Shown: positions 22,599-30,024 of the stretch, piece after piece
Layout: every line of letters starts with the position of its first letter
Numbering within the stretch: the stretch's first letter is position 1
Source of the DNA: a candidate division WOR-3 bacterium
GTDB taxonomy: Bacteria; Hydrothermota; Tepidihabitantia; Tepidihabitantales; CAIPLT01
DNA: 33,189 bases
Direction: 5' to 3'
Assembly: GCA_039801505.1 (NCBI GenBank)
Contig: JBDRUV010000011.1
Location: 1 to 33,189 of the forward strand
Notes under the pieces: model-generated
What the model was told of the DNA's origin: nothing
What the model saw: only the letters and a program-made list of their open reading frames with translations
The model's database searches: none
Made by a program: the position numbers and the translations under genes

Positions 22599-25169
22599 AT
22601 GATGAAGGTTTTGATGCGTGTAGGTGATGGTGAGTGGGTTGACATAACGAGGTTTATTGAGAAGTCGAGCGTGAATGTGATAAATAATCGGACAGAGGAG
22701 GCTATAGGTGAGTATGTGCCGAGTGATTTGCGGTTGGTGTTATTAGATGATGGTGGTAGGTATGTGGAGTTTGGCAATCGGACGATAAAAGATTTTGTGA
22801 ATAGTTTGTCAGATGAGCCTATAAGTGTTGAGATTTATTGGGGGGATTGTGAACCAAGGAGTCTTATTTTTTCTGGTGTAGTTGTGCGGCAGTTGACGGA
22901 GATATCTTTGTCGAGGGTTGTTTTGACTGTTGCGTCGAGGTTTAAGCAGTTAGAGGATGTGTTATTGCGGGCGATACGGGTGCAGCATCCGAGGCGAGAG
23001 GTGCGGCGGTTGTTTTCTGGAATAATGCCGTATGAGCCAAGGGTTGAAATTCCGTCGAGGTATGCCGCCAATGGATGGTTGGACTGGGAGTTGGCGGAGC
23101 GGGTCAAGTTGACGGGGCTTTGGGATGTGCCGATGACAGAGATGGTGCTTTTGGAGTTGAAGGACAGGGTTTTTGATAGAGAGTATATAGGGCTTGTTGG
23201 TCTTGGTGGTTATGTGTATTCGGTGTCTATGGCTGACGGGATAAGTCAGGGGCGGGTGATAGTAGAGCGGGAGGACTGCGAGGGGATAGATTGGACGATT
23301 GGACCGATTACGAGGATAATTCCGTGTTATAGCTATACAGGGCATGAGACTTTTAAGTGTTTTTATTTAATTCAAAGCAAATATAGTATCAGGTATGGCA
23401 ATTATTTTGTTTACAAGTTTTATGCAAGTCGCTGGGATTATGAAAGTCATAAACTGATAATAACAGGGGAGTTTGATGCTGAATATTCACGAGTAAGGAT
23501 TTTACCTAAAAGCATTGCGTTTAATCCTCGGGTTAATTTTAATAATCCCACTCTTTTTGCAATCGGATGCCAAAATTCCCCCAACGCCAGCACTTATTAT
23601 ATCTGGGATTATCACTCCAGTTCCAGTGTTAAATGGCACATTGTCAAAGAATTACACATAGGGGCAGTTGATGTGTCGTCAGCAGGTGTGTTGGCGGTCA
23701 ATTATCACAGGGAAACTGAGCAACATAATTTAGTATGCATTACCGAAGAAGGCGACATTGTAGCAACTCGTGATGCCTACGATGGCGATAAGTATCGTTA
23801 TCTTCGGGGAGCCGAGACTGGCGAAGATAAGAAGGCATTGTATCTCCCCACTTATTATTACAACTACAACGATTTTTTCTTTGTCGGGCATAACAATTTG
23901 TATAGACTACAGAACTATTTGACAGGCAATGACATAACTAAAAGTTATTTAGACATTTTGCCTTTGGAATTTACTTTTTTTGGGCAAGGTCATAGGCGGG
24001 GGGATGGGTATGTTGAGGGTTGTGTTAAGTTAGAGACGGAATACAGACCGCCGCAGTGGGGTGGTAATGTTGTGTTGCAGCCTGGGGTGTATTTTGTGCG
24101 TTTGGCTGGGGCTTATCCTTATTTTTATTTTCAGAGCGATATTCCTATAGTTAGTTCGGTAAAGGATGTTGAGGATGTGCGGAGTGTGATGTTTTGGGAT
24201 GAGGGTGAGCGGGCGTATCTAGGGATAGTTTTGGTGCGAGAGAAGGTGGCAGATAAGGGTTATGATGTGTTTTCTGGCTACAGGTTATCAAGGTATATTA
24301 CGCCGAAAGTTTTTGAGGAAGAGGATAACGAGATATCAGCCAGAAATTTTTTAGGTGAGGTGGCGAAGGCTTTTGGGTGTTATTTGGTTTCAACTGGGTC
24401 TTGGCAGATATACGGCAATGGCATTTTCAGTAAGTTTGTGCAGTGGCAGATGCCGGCGAGGTTTTTAATCAATGACGAAGTTATCTTAAAGAATTCTGTT
24501 ATGTCGCATTGTATAAGGTATAGTGGCGTAGTTGTGAATACACGGGATGGTGGACAGGTGGTTTTGGGTAATAAGACAACTAGTAATGTGATAAGTGTAT
24601 CTGGGCGATACATAACTTATGCTTGGGCGAGGATAATAGCCAAAGATTTGTATGAGATGTATTGTCGGCGTTATTGTCGTGTTTGGCGTGTGTATTTGCC
24701 TGTGAATGAGAATACACAGGTGATTGACCTGACAACAGGTGATAGGGTTGGTGTGTCGAAGTTGATTGGGCAGGTATGCGTGCCGGTATATTTTGAGTCT
24801 GCGAAGTTAGGTGTGGGGCGTGTTAAGTGTATAGTTGTGGCGTCTGAGTTTAGGGAAAGTGATATGACTATAGAGTTGGAGTTAGAAGAGTTGCCTGAGG
24901 AGGGCGTGCTTCAGCAGTTTAGAGAGGCGACGGCGACACCGCCGAATGCTCAGATAACGATGATAGATTACGGGACTTTATGGGGGTATGAAGAAAATCC
25001 CGATGAGCAAATTACAGGGATTCATCCGGTAGATTGGACCGGCGAATATGGACTTTGGAGGGGCTATTTGACTGGTAATGATAGGTATTATGAGCCAAGA
25101 CCGAGCGATAAATTTGATGTTTATTGGGAATTAAATGAGGATGGGGATTTGACCCCAAGGAGCATCTAA
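22599..25169 (+). CDS. Large tail-tip protein with inserted domain
   Basis: 856 residues directly after the tape measure. The N-terminal ~230 (MRVGDGEWVDITRFIEKSSV, then AIRVQHPRREVRRLF) and the C-terminal ~380 look like a baseplate or tail-hub protein of siphophages. Residues about 245-470 (23.34-24.0 kb) are different: Tyr/Asn-rich repeated strands such as STYYIWDYHSSSSVKWHIVK and DKKALYLPTYYYNYNDFFFV suggest a beta-propeller-like receptor domain. The coding DNA there has C over G, opposite to both flanks. ATG 22599 or 22602 may be used. Confidence 0.75.
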   Translation: MMKVLMRVGDGEWVDITRFIEKSSVNVINNRTEEAIGEYVPSDLRLVLLDDGGRYVEFGNRTIKDFVNSLSDEPISVEIYWGDCEPRSLIFSGVVVRQLTEISLSRVVLTVASRFKQLEDVLLRAIRVQHPRREVRRLFSGIMPYEPRVEIPSRYAANGWLDWELAERVKLTGLWDVPMTEMVLLELKDRVFDREYIGLVGLGGYVYSVSMADGISQGRVIVEREDCEGIDWTIGPITRIIPCYSYTGHETFKCFYLIQSKYSIRYGNYFVYKFYASRWDYESHKLIITGEFDAEYSRVRILPKSIAFNPRVNFNNPTLFAIGCQNSPNASTYYIWDYHSSSSVKWHIVKELHIGAVDVSSAGVLAVNYHRETEQHNLVCITEEGDIVATRDAYDGDKYRYLRGAETGEDKKALYLPTYYYNYNDFFFVGHNNLYRLQNYLTGNDITKSYLDILPLEFTFFGQGHRRGDGYVEGCVKLETEYRPPQWGGNVVLQPGVYFVRLAGAYPYFYFQSDIPIVSSVKDVEDVRSVMFWDEGERAYLGIVLVREKVADKGYDVFSGYRLSRYITPKVFEEEDNEISARNFLGEVAKAFGCYLVSTGSWQIYGNGIFSKFVQWQMPARFLINDEVILKNSVMSHCIRYSGVVVNTRDGGQVVLGNKTTSNVISVSGRYITYAWARIIAKDLYEMYCRRYCRVWRVYLPVNENTQVIDLTTGDRVGVSKLIGQVCVPVYFESAKLGVGRVKCIVVASEFRESDMTIELELEELPEEGVLQQFREATATPPNAQITMIDYGTLWGYEENPDEQITGIHPVDWTGEYGLWRGYLTGNDRYYEPRPSDKFDVYWELNEDGDLTPRSI

Positions 25170-25272
25170 AGGTTGCTTAAAATGCGATTTAGAGGGGATT
25201 AAAAAGGTTTTATGGTGGTAGTTAAGGTAATTAAAGTTAAAAGAAAATTAAAGCAAGTTAGAGGGGGTGGAT

Positions 25273-25692
25273 ATGGCATTACCTAAAATTGTGATTGACG
25301 AGGTAAACATTGGTGGCACAGCGACAGAGTATATAATTCGGCAGTTGGATTGTCCGAAGATAGATTATGGTTTTAAGATAGAGGAAGACGCGCCCCCGGC
25401 GACGACGATGGCTAATGAGATAAAGACTTTTTATTCTGGTTTGCGATTTTATGCTCGGATTGAGTTTTGGGGTGATTATGATGACGAGTGTAGCACGTTT
25501 TGGTCTGAGGTATTACGGGCGGCGGTGCGAGGGGCGAAGATATATTTTTTCCCAGATGCTGAGCGTGAAGAGAATTATGAGGTAATGTTAACGGTTGATT
25601 CGAGGCGGCGATTTGAGGAGAACTCGATGCGGTTGGTGGATGGTGTGTATGAGTTTGTGGCGAAGAAGACGATATTTAGCAGAAGGATTTAA
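25273..25692 (+). CDS. Tail protein, unknown, 139 aa
   Basis: GAGGGGG at 25261-25267 fits the ATG at 25273 better than the GTG at 25267. Alpha/beta composition (PKIVIDEVNIGGTATEYIIR, then RFYARIEFWGDYDDECSTFW) with a strand-rich end. It is the last gene of the tail block before a new promoter. It could be a tip or fibre-attachment component; no family recognised. Confidence 0.6.
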   Translation: MALPKIVIDEVNIGGTATEYIIRQLDCPKIDYGFKIEEDAPPATTMANEIKTFYSGLRFYARIEFWGDYDDECSTFWSEVLRAAVRGAKIYFFPDAEREENYEVMLTVDSRRRFEENSMRLVDGVYEFVAKKTIFSRRI

Positions 25693-25735
25693 TTTTCATA
25701 TAATTTTTATTAATTTTTATATGCTGGATAAACAC

Positions 25736-25763
25736 TTGACAAGACAAGGCAAGGTGTTTTAAT
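25736..25763 (+). promoter_or_regulatory. Promoter of the fibre gene
   Basis: TTGACA (25736-25741), 16-bp spacer, TTTAAT (25758-25763, 5 of 6). The surrounding 14-mer AAACACTTGACAAG (25730-25743) is identical to those at 3291 and 5751. It gives the putative receptor-binding protein extra transcription inside the late operon. Confidence 0.75.
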
Positions 25764-25786
25764 GTAAAACAAAGAGGGAGGATAAG

Positions 25787-26497
25787 ATGGCAACACCTAA
25801 TATAATTCCCCGTGGCAATAAAGAAGGCAATATTGGTTTGCCAAACAGGCGGTGGGATAAGGTTTATGCTGATGGAGTAGATGTTAACGTAGTAAATGCT
25901 GGGGTTGTCAATGCTGAAGAGATAAATTGTGAGAATTTGCTTAGGAGGCGAAAGTATCATTTCTTTGATAATTTTTTAAGGGCTAACCTGTTAATCGGAG
26001 TTGAGGCCGGTTCGCCGTGTATTTGGTTAAGCAACAGTCCAGAAAAGTGGTATAAAGCTACAGAATTTGGTCATTATTGTATTGCTAATGATAGCGACAC
26101 TGACTTATATCTTCCAGATAATGTTTATCGTGCTATCCATAATGCTGTTTTTGAGACCGCAATTAAAGTGTCAAATAGTAATATAGTTTTTATAGTCGGA
26201 TTGTATAATGAAGATGGTGAGGGGTTTTATTTTGTAGGTAAAAATGGCCTATTGAAAGCCAGAAATTTTGACGGCAATAATGAGAATATTCAAGATTTAT
26301 TAGAATTATCAACGGAAGTGATTTACCAGTTAAGGATTGAGACCGATTTGGGGGGTGTGAAATATTTTGTCAATGATGTCTTAATGGCTACGCTTACATC
26401 TTGTATTTACGAAGGTGCTGTAAGTCCAAGAATAATAGTTGAGGCAGGGACTTTGTATCTGTATTATGTTGAGTGTTGGCAATATGGTTGGTTTTAA
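25787..26497 (+). CDS. Tail fibre / receptor-binding protein candidate
   Basis: 236 residues with a GGGAGGA ribosome site. NIIPRGNKEGNIGLPNRRWD followed by KVYADGVDVNVVNAG is the repetitive attachment motif seen at the start of many phage fibres. The C-terminal ~180 residues are beta-rich (AVFETAIKVSNSNIVFIVGL, then GVKYFVNDVLMATL), resembling a LamG/concanavalin-type sandwich. It probably contacts the host surface. Its own promoter supports a modular, exchangeable gene. Confidence 0.65.
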   Translation: MATPNIIPRGNKEGNIGLPNRRWDKVYADGVDVNVVNAGVVNAEEINCENLLRRRKYHFFDNFLRANLLIGVEAGSPCIWLSNSPEKWYKATEFGHYCIANDSDTDLYLPDNVYRAIHNAVFETAIKVSNSNIVFIVGLYNEDGEGFYFVGKNGLLKARNFDGNNENIQDLLELSTEVIYQLRIETDLGGVKYFVNDVLMATLTSCIYEGAVSPRIIVEAGTLYLYYVECWQYGWF

Positions 26498-26590
26498 TGT
26501 TTTTTTTTAATGTTTTTTTTAATGTTTTTTTTAATGTTTTTTTAATGCTTTTTTAATGTTTTTAATGTTTTTTTAATGTTTGATTTTAAT
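26492..26590 (+). repeat. T-tract tandem repeats, T5-9 AATG
   Basis: About eight units of five to nine T followed by AATG (one with a C) begin at the end of the fibre gene and fill most of the 127-bp gap. Unit length varies from 9 to 13 bp. There is no stem before the T-runs, so it is not a standard terminator. Confidence 0.95.
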
Positions 26591-26624
26591 CTTACAAAGA
26601 TTGATTTTAACAATGGGGGTGGTT

Positions 26625-26894
26625 ATGGTGTTTAGAAAGAATGGCAATGGGACGATAGAGACAAATTGGCGGACATTGGCGGCAATATTTTCGTCTTTGT
26701 CGGTGATAATTGGGCTGTTTACGACTATAATTAACATTGGCATTGCTTGGGGGCAAATTAAAAAAGACATTGACAACATAAAAACTACGACTCACGAGTT
26801 GCGACTGGATGTTAAAGAGATTAGGGAAAAAATACCAGCCTTGTGTGCCGAGATAGACGAGCACTCGAGGCGATTGGCAAAACTGGAGCGATAA
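26625..26894 (+). CDS. Holin-like / XhlA-like membrane protein
   Basis: The ATG at 26625 follows GGGGGTGG; ATG 26613 and an upstream start at 26580 are less likely. The 89-residue protein has one membrane segment (about residues 19-39, LAAIFSSLSVIIGLFTTIIN) and then a charged coiled coil (KKDIDNIKTTTHELRLDVKE). One TM plus coiled coil is reminiscent of XhlA-type lysis proteins, though in reversed order. It opens the lysis cluster. Confidence 0.6.
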   Translation: MVFRKNGNGTIETNWRTLAAIFSSLSVIIGLFTTIINIGIAWGQIKKDIDNIKTTTHELRLDVKEIREKIPALCAEIDEHSRRLAKLER

Positions 26895-26910
26895 CAATAA
26901 CGCCAAAGCA

Positions 26911-27489
26911 ATGCCGAGAAGTTATTTTGTCTTTTGGTTTTGTGTGATAATGGCTATTATAGCGGGGCTACTGCTGGGCGGCTTTGTGATTTTTAGATTT
27001 GTAGTAAAGCCCGCCTTAAGTCCTTTAACACAGAGCTACAACATTAAGCCTGTTATTCAGATTTTACAAGAAGCCCTTAAGACTCAAATTAAATCGCAGG
27101 TTCAATCGCAAGTTAAATCTCAAATTAAATCACAGATTAAGCCGCAAATTAGCCAAGACTCACCAATTTTATCACCAGCGGTTAAAGAAGCAATAGAAGG
27201 GATAATCAGCAATTCTGTAAATCCAATAATCTCGTTTATTCCTAAATCTCAGAAATACACGCAAAAGCCAAAATTTATTGTTCTGGTGGGGATATCGGGG
27301 CAATTATCGGGGAAGTTATCGGGACAGACATCGTATTCGTGGCGTCCTGTGTTGTTTTCTTCAGTAGAATATATGCGGCAAATTAAAAATTCGGACTTTT
27401 ACTGGACAATCGGCATTTCTGTCCCCTTTAGGCAAGACAGCATTATAAACAAAACCGCAATAAAATTTGGTTTGGCTTGGTTGCATTAA
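26911..27489 (+). CDS. Membrane-anchored lysis-region protein with KSQ repeats
   Basis: 192 residues. An N-terminal membrane anchor (residues 6-32, FVFWFCVIMAIIAGLLLGGF) is followed by a repetitive spacer KSQVQSQVKSQIKSQIKPQI (about 63-82) and a beta-rich C-terminal domain (KFIVLVGISGQLSGKLSGQT). Topology resembles a signal-anchored periplasmic protein; an inner-membrane spanin or wall-spanning adaptor is possible. No family recognised. Confidence 0.55.
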   Translation: MPRSYFVFWFCVIMAIIAGLLLGGFVIFRFVVKPALSPLTQSYNIKPVIQILQEALKTQIKSQVQSQVKSQIKSQIKPQISQDSPILSPAVKEAIEGIISNSVNPIISFIPKSQKYTQKPKFIVLVGISGQLSGKLSGQTSYSWRPVLFSSVEYMRQIKNSDFYWTIGISVPFRQDSIINKTAIKFGLAWLH

Positions 27490-27506
27490 TTTTATGATGT
27501 TTTTTA

Positions 27507-27562
27507 TTATAGTTTTAAATTATAGTTTTAACAATTATAGTTTTAACAAGAGCAGTTTTAAC
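27507..27562 (+). repeat. TTATAGTTTTAA repeats
   Basis: TTATAGTTTTAA at 27507-27518, 27520-27531 and 27535-27546, with a decayed fourth copy at about 27551-27562. It fills the gap before the gene at 27577 and ends near its ribosome site. Confidence 0.85.
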
Positions 27563-27576
27563 GAAAGGAGGGACAA

Positions 27577-27885
27577 ATGAACGACGATAGGGTTGTCAGA
27601 AGTGTAAAACAAGAGTTGAGGCGATTAGGTTATATGGTGTTTCTTTTGGTTGTCTCGCTATTAGGCGTGCTTTTAGGCAATGGTGCTGGGCTTTTCTTCA
27701 GAACCACACTAAAATGGTCTTTCGCAATTATCTTTACTCACTTCACTTGGAATAGCCTTTTCGGCGGCTACATTGATACCAAAGAGGCACTACATAACGC
27801 ACCAGATAACAAGTTTCTCGGAATTGCTATCCTCCGAGCCCTGTTTTACGCTGGCTGCTTAATATCCTTCAGTCTTATGCTGTAA
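27577..27885 (+). CDS. Small membrane protein, possible holin
   Basis: AAAGGAGGG precedes the ATG. The 102-residue product has two to three hydrophobic segments (YMVFLLVVSLLGVLLGNGAG, WSFAIIFTHFTWNSLFGG, and a C-terminal AILRALFYAGCLISFSLML). A short charged N-terminus precedes them. This class II/III-like topology and the neighbouring endopeptidase gene suggest a holin or antiholin. Confidence 0.55.
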   Translation: MNDDRVVRSVKQELRRLGYMVFLLVVSLLGVLLGNGAGLFFRTTLKWSFAIIFTHFTWNSLFGGYIDTKEALHNAPDNKFLGIAILRALFYAGCLISFSLML

Positions 27886-27916
27886 AAATGCTCTTAATAG
27901 TAAAATGCTCTTAATA
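27885..27916 (+). repeat. 17-bp-period duplication of a gene start
   Basis: AAAATGCTCTTAATA at 27885-27899 and 27902-27916. Both contain an ATG; the first opens only an 8-codon frame (MLLIVKCS), the second is the start of the M15 peptidase. Confidence 0.9.
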
Positions 27917-28306
27917 ATCCTTATTTTATTGGTCTCGCAATATTTTACTCTAAAAGAATTCGCATCGCCCGATAATGCTCCAATGCCACCTCTGGCACAA
28001 AAAAACATTACTGAGATTGTAATCCCCGGACTGACATTTATACGCAAAAACACAGGTATACCAATGATTATTACATCAGGGTATCGCTCACCTGAACACA
28101 ATGCTAAAGTCGGTGGCGTAAAAAATTCTGAACACACTCTGGGATTAGCCGCCGATGTCGCAGTTAAAAACGCAATAATGCGATACAAGTTTATCAAATA
28201 CGCATTAGCTTACCCAATAACCAGAATTGGCGTATACAACACCTTCTTACACTTCGGCTTCTCAACAGAACACCCCCAAAATGTCATCTGGACCAGCATT
28301 GAATGA
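27905..28306 (+). CDS. M15-type peptidoglycan endopeptidase (endolysin)
   Basis: 133 residues. The zinc ligands of the M15 carboxypeptidase fold are present: H77 and D84 in SEHTLGLAADVAV and H116 in FLHFGF, with SGYRSPEHN upstream. Family members cleave the peptide stem of peptidoglycan. Residues 1-11 are strongly hydrophobic (LLIILILLV), which could serve as a short signal-anchor for export; most phage M15 enzymes lack one. No ribosome site is visible, so it may depend on coupling to the upstream gene. Confidence 0.88.
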   Translation: MLLIILILLVSQYFTLKEFASPDNAPMPPLAQKNITEIVIPGLTFIRKNTGIPMIITSGYRSPEHNAKVGGVKNSEHTLGLAADVAVKNAIMRYKFIKYALAYPITRIGVYNTFLHFGFSTEHPQNVIWTSIE

Positions 28307-28349
28307 TAAAAAAAGATAAAAAAATAAAAAAGAAAGGAGGTGAAAAACA

Positions 28350-28664
28350 ATGGATATTACAGCCCTAATCCAACAATTCATACCTGCGGCAATTATGGTC
28401 TATTACTCAACCTGCGCCACAACCGTCGTCGCTATCACACAAATAATCAAAAACATTACCTCAAGCTTAGGCTACAAAATCCACGGCTTCCTCGCATTCC
28501 TCACATCCCTAATAGTCTCCTGCCTCGTAATACTCGCAACTTTCGCTAAACTACAACCAGACCTCGCAATACCGGTATGGCAATACATCGTCTCAATTAT
28601 CATTGTATGCGGAATTGCCAACGGCTTTTGGAAAGTAGCCAAACACTTTTCTGGACAACTATAA
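28350..28664 (+). CDS. Multi-span membrane protein, likely holin
   Basis: AAAGGAGGTG precedes the ATG. The 104 residues contain three membrane segments (about 10-33, 46-66 and 78-93) and a short basic C-terminus (WKVAKHFSGQL). This is typical of phage holins and the gene lies directly after the endopeptidase. It is the last gene of the late block, before a structured terminator-like element. Confidence 0.7.
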   Translation: MDITALIQQFIPAAIMVYYSTCATTVVAITQIIKNITSSLGYKIHGFLAFLTSLIVSCLVILATFAKLQPDLAIPVWQYIVSIIIVCGIANGFWKVAKHFSGQL

Positions 28665-28705
28665 AACAACTATAAAAAAACTATATAAAAAAATGACAAA
28701 ACAAA

Positions 28706-28780
28706 TGGCGTGCCACCGCATATAAGCCCGATAAACAGGCAATTCAACATTGGCGGACCTCGGCACGCCACCAAATTTTT
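28706..28780 (+). terminator. Structured element, probable end of late operon
   Basis: A 9-bp perfect stem TGGCGTGCC (28706-28714) / GGCACGCCA (28762-28770) encloses 47 bases with nested CCGC/GCGG (28716-28719, 28753-28756) and a small GCC/GGC inner hairpin, and is followed by TTTTT (28776-28780). It could terminate late transcription or be a small structured RNA. No promoter for a separate RNA was found just upstream. The rest of the 28665-29066 gap is AT-rich until the early promoter. Confidence 0.6.
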
Positions 28781-28939
28781 ATTGAGCACCAGCGTTAATA
28801 TCACTAAACAATTAACACCTCAATTTTAATTATACACCCTACACCATTCTTGCTAAACATATTTTAATTTTTCTTAAACTTCATTTATAAAACATTGTAA
28901 ATCAAAACATAACAAAAAAACGAGGGAATAAATTAACTC

Positions 28940-28967
28940 TTGACAAATATTGTTTTTTATGTATAAT
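28940..28967 (+). promoter_or_regulatory. Early promoter for recombination/replication genes
   Basis: Perfect TTGACA (28940-28945) and TATAAT (28962-28967), 16-bp spacer, 100 bp before the nuclease gene. It is one of the strongest promoters in the window and starts the early operon. Confidence 0.9.
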
Positions 28968-28982
28968 TTGGTTGAGGTTAAG

Positions 28983-29006
28983 ATGGAAAATTGTTTTGTA
29001 AAATAA
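28983..29006 (+). CDS. Possible 7-codon leader peptide MENCFVK
   Basis: ATG 28983, TAA 29004-29006, with GAGG at 28974-28977. It lies between the early promoter and the leader terminator, the arrangement of an attenuator. The ribosome site may sit at the very 5' end of the RNA, so translation is uncertain. Confidence 0.3.
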   Translation: MENCFVK

Positions 29007-29017
29007 AATAGAAATAG

Positions 29018-29047
29018 GGCGGAGCGTAAATTGCTCCGCCTTTTTTT
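29018..29047 (+). terminator. Leader terminator inside the early operon
   Basis: GGCGGAGC (29018-29025), 7-nt loop, GCTCCGCC (29033-29040) and seven T residues (29041-29047): a textbook intrinsic terminator. It is about 50 bp after the early promoter and 20 bp before the first gene, so early transcription must read through it. Confidence 0.93.
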
Positions 29048-29066
29048 AACCAAAAAAGGGGGAGTT

Positions 29067-30023
29067 ATGGATATAAAAACCACCCTGGAACAAAAAATCT
29101 CAGAATATATAAAAAACACAAAACGCAATTACCCCGTGCATTCTAACCGCGCATCTGAACTTGGGCATCCCTGTCTGCGATATCTTGTTTATTGTCGAAC
29201 TCGTTGGGAGGATAGGTTAATGCCGTCGGACGAATTACAAGTCGTGTTTAACGAAGGACGAATTCATGAACGAGCGGTTATTGAGTTATTAAACAATGCA
29301 GGTATCCCGGTCGTTGAGCAGCAAAGCACGCAATTCTGGCGCGAGTTTAACTTGTCTGGATCGATAGATGGCAAAATACTGCTTGATGGTCGGGCGATTC
29401 CGATTGAAATTAAGTCGGTTTCTCCGTATACGTTTGAGAAGATAAACGACGTCGACGACCTGTTTTTGGCAAAACAGTATTATCTCAGAAAATATCCGAC
29501 GCAAATGTTGATTTACTTATTGTTAAACAATACGGATTACGGAATATTAATCTTAAAGAATAAGGCGTCTGGACAGATTAAATTTATTGAAATCTACCTT
29601 AACTCTTATTTGGAGGTTGCTGAGGAGGCGATAAAGAAATGTGAACTTGTCGAAAAACACATTAAGGGAAACACTTTGCCGGACCAGATTAACGATTACG
29701 ACGTCTGCGGCGATTGTAGCTTCTTTCATATTTGTATGCCTAATATTGACTTACAGGAACTGCAATTTGTGTCTGACAAGGAACTTGAGGAGAAGTTAGA
29801 GCGGCGGGAGGAGTTAAGCAAATACGTAAAAGAGTATAACGAGTTGGATGTGGAGATTAAAGAGCGGTTTCGTGGCAAAGGGAACTTCAATGTTGGTGAG
29901 TTTTTAATCCAAAACATAAAAAGAACCCGCAAGGAATATCTAGTGCCTGCGGGCGAATATTTTGAGGTGCGGATAAAGAAACTGGCACCTCAAACAAAAA
30001 ACCAAAAGGGGAGGGAGGATTAA
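29067..30023 (+). CDS. Cas4/RecB-like PD-(D/E)xK exonuclease with Fe-S cysteines
   Basis: The ATG at 29067 follows GGGGGAG; an earlier in-frame start lies in the terminator and is rejected. 318 residues: H67 (GRIHE), D101 (SGSIDGK), E114 and K116 (IPIEIKS) form the nuclease site. C36, C214, C217 and C223 (YDVCGDCSFFHIC) fit the four-cysteine Fe-S cluster of Cas4/AddB-type nucleases. It probably resects DNA ends for phage recombination with the product of the next gene. Confidence 0.88.
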   Translation: MDIKTTLEQKISEYIKNTKRNYPVHSNRASELGHPCLRYLVYCRTRWEDRLMPSDELQVVFNEGRIHERAVIELLNNAGIPVVEQQSTQFWREFNLSGSIDGKILLDGRAIPIEIKSVSPYTFEKINDVDDLFLAKQYYLRKYPTQMLIYLLLNNTDYGILILKNKASGQIKFIEIYLNSYLEVAEEAIKKCELVEKHIKGNTLPDQINDYDVCGDCSFFHICMPNIDLQELQFVSDKELEEKLERREELSKYVKEYNELDVEIKERFRGKGNFNVGEFLIQNIKRTRKEYLVPAGEYFEVRIKKLAPQTKNQKGRED

Positions 30024-30024
30024 A

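Noticed and set aside
26492-26590. Array of terminators after the fibre gene
   Set aside because: T-runs are present but no inverted repeats precede them.
28340-28549. 69-codon frame overlapping the holin gene
   Set aside because: Starts inside the ribosome site region of the gene at 28350 and gives a low-complexity Asn/Arg-rich product.
28706-28780. tRNA gene
   Set aside because: The outer stem is tRNA-like in length, but no anticodon arm, TTC loop motif or CCA-compatible acceptor could be made.
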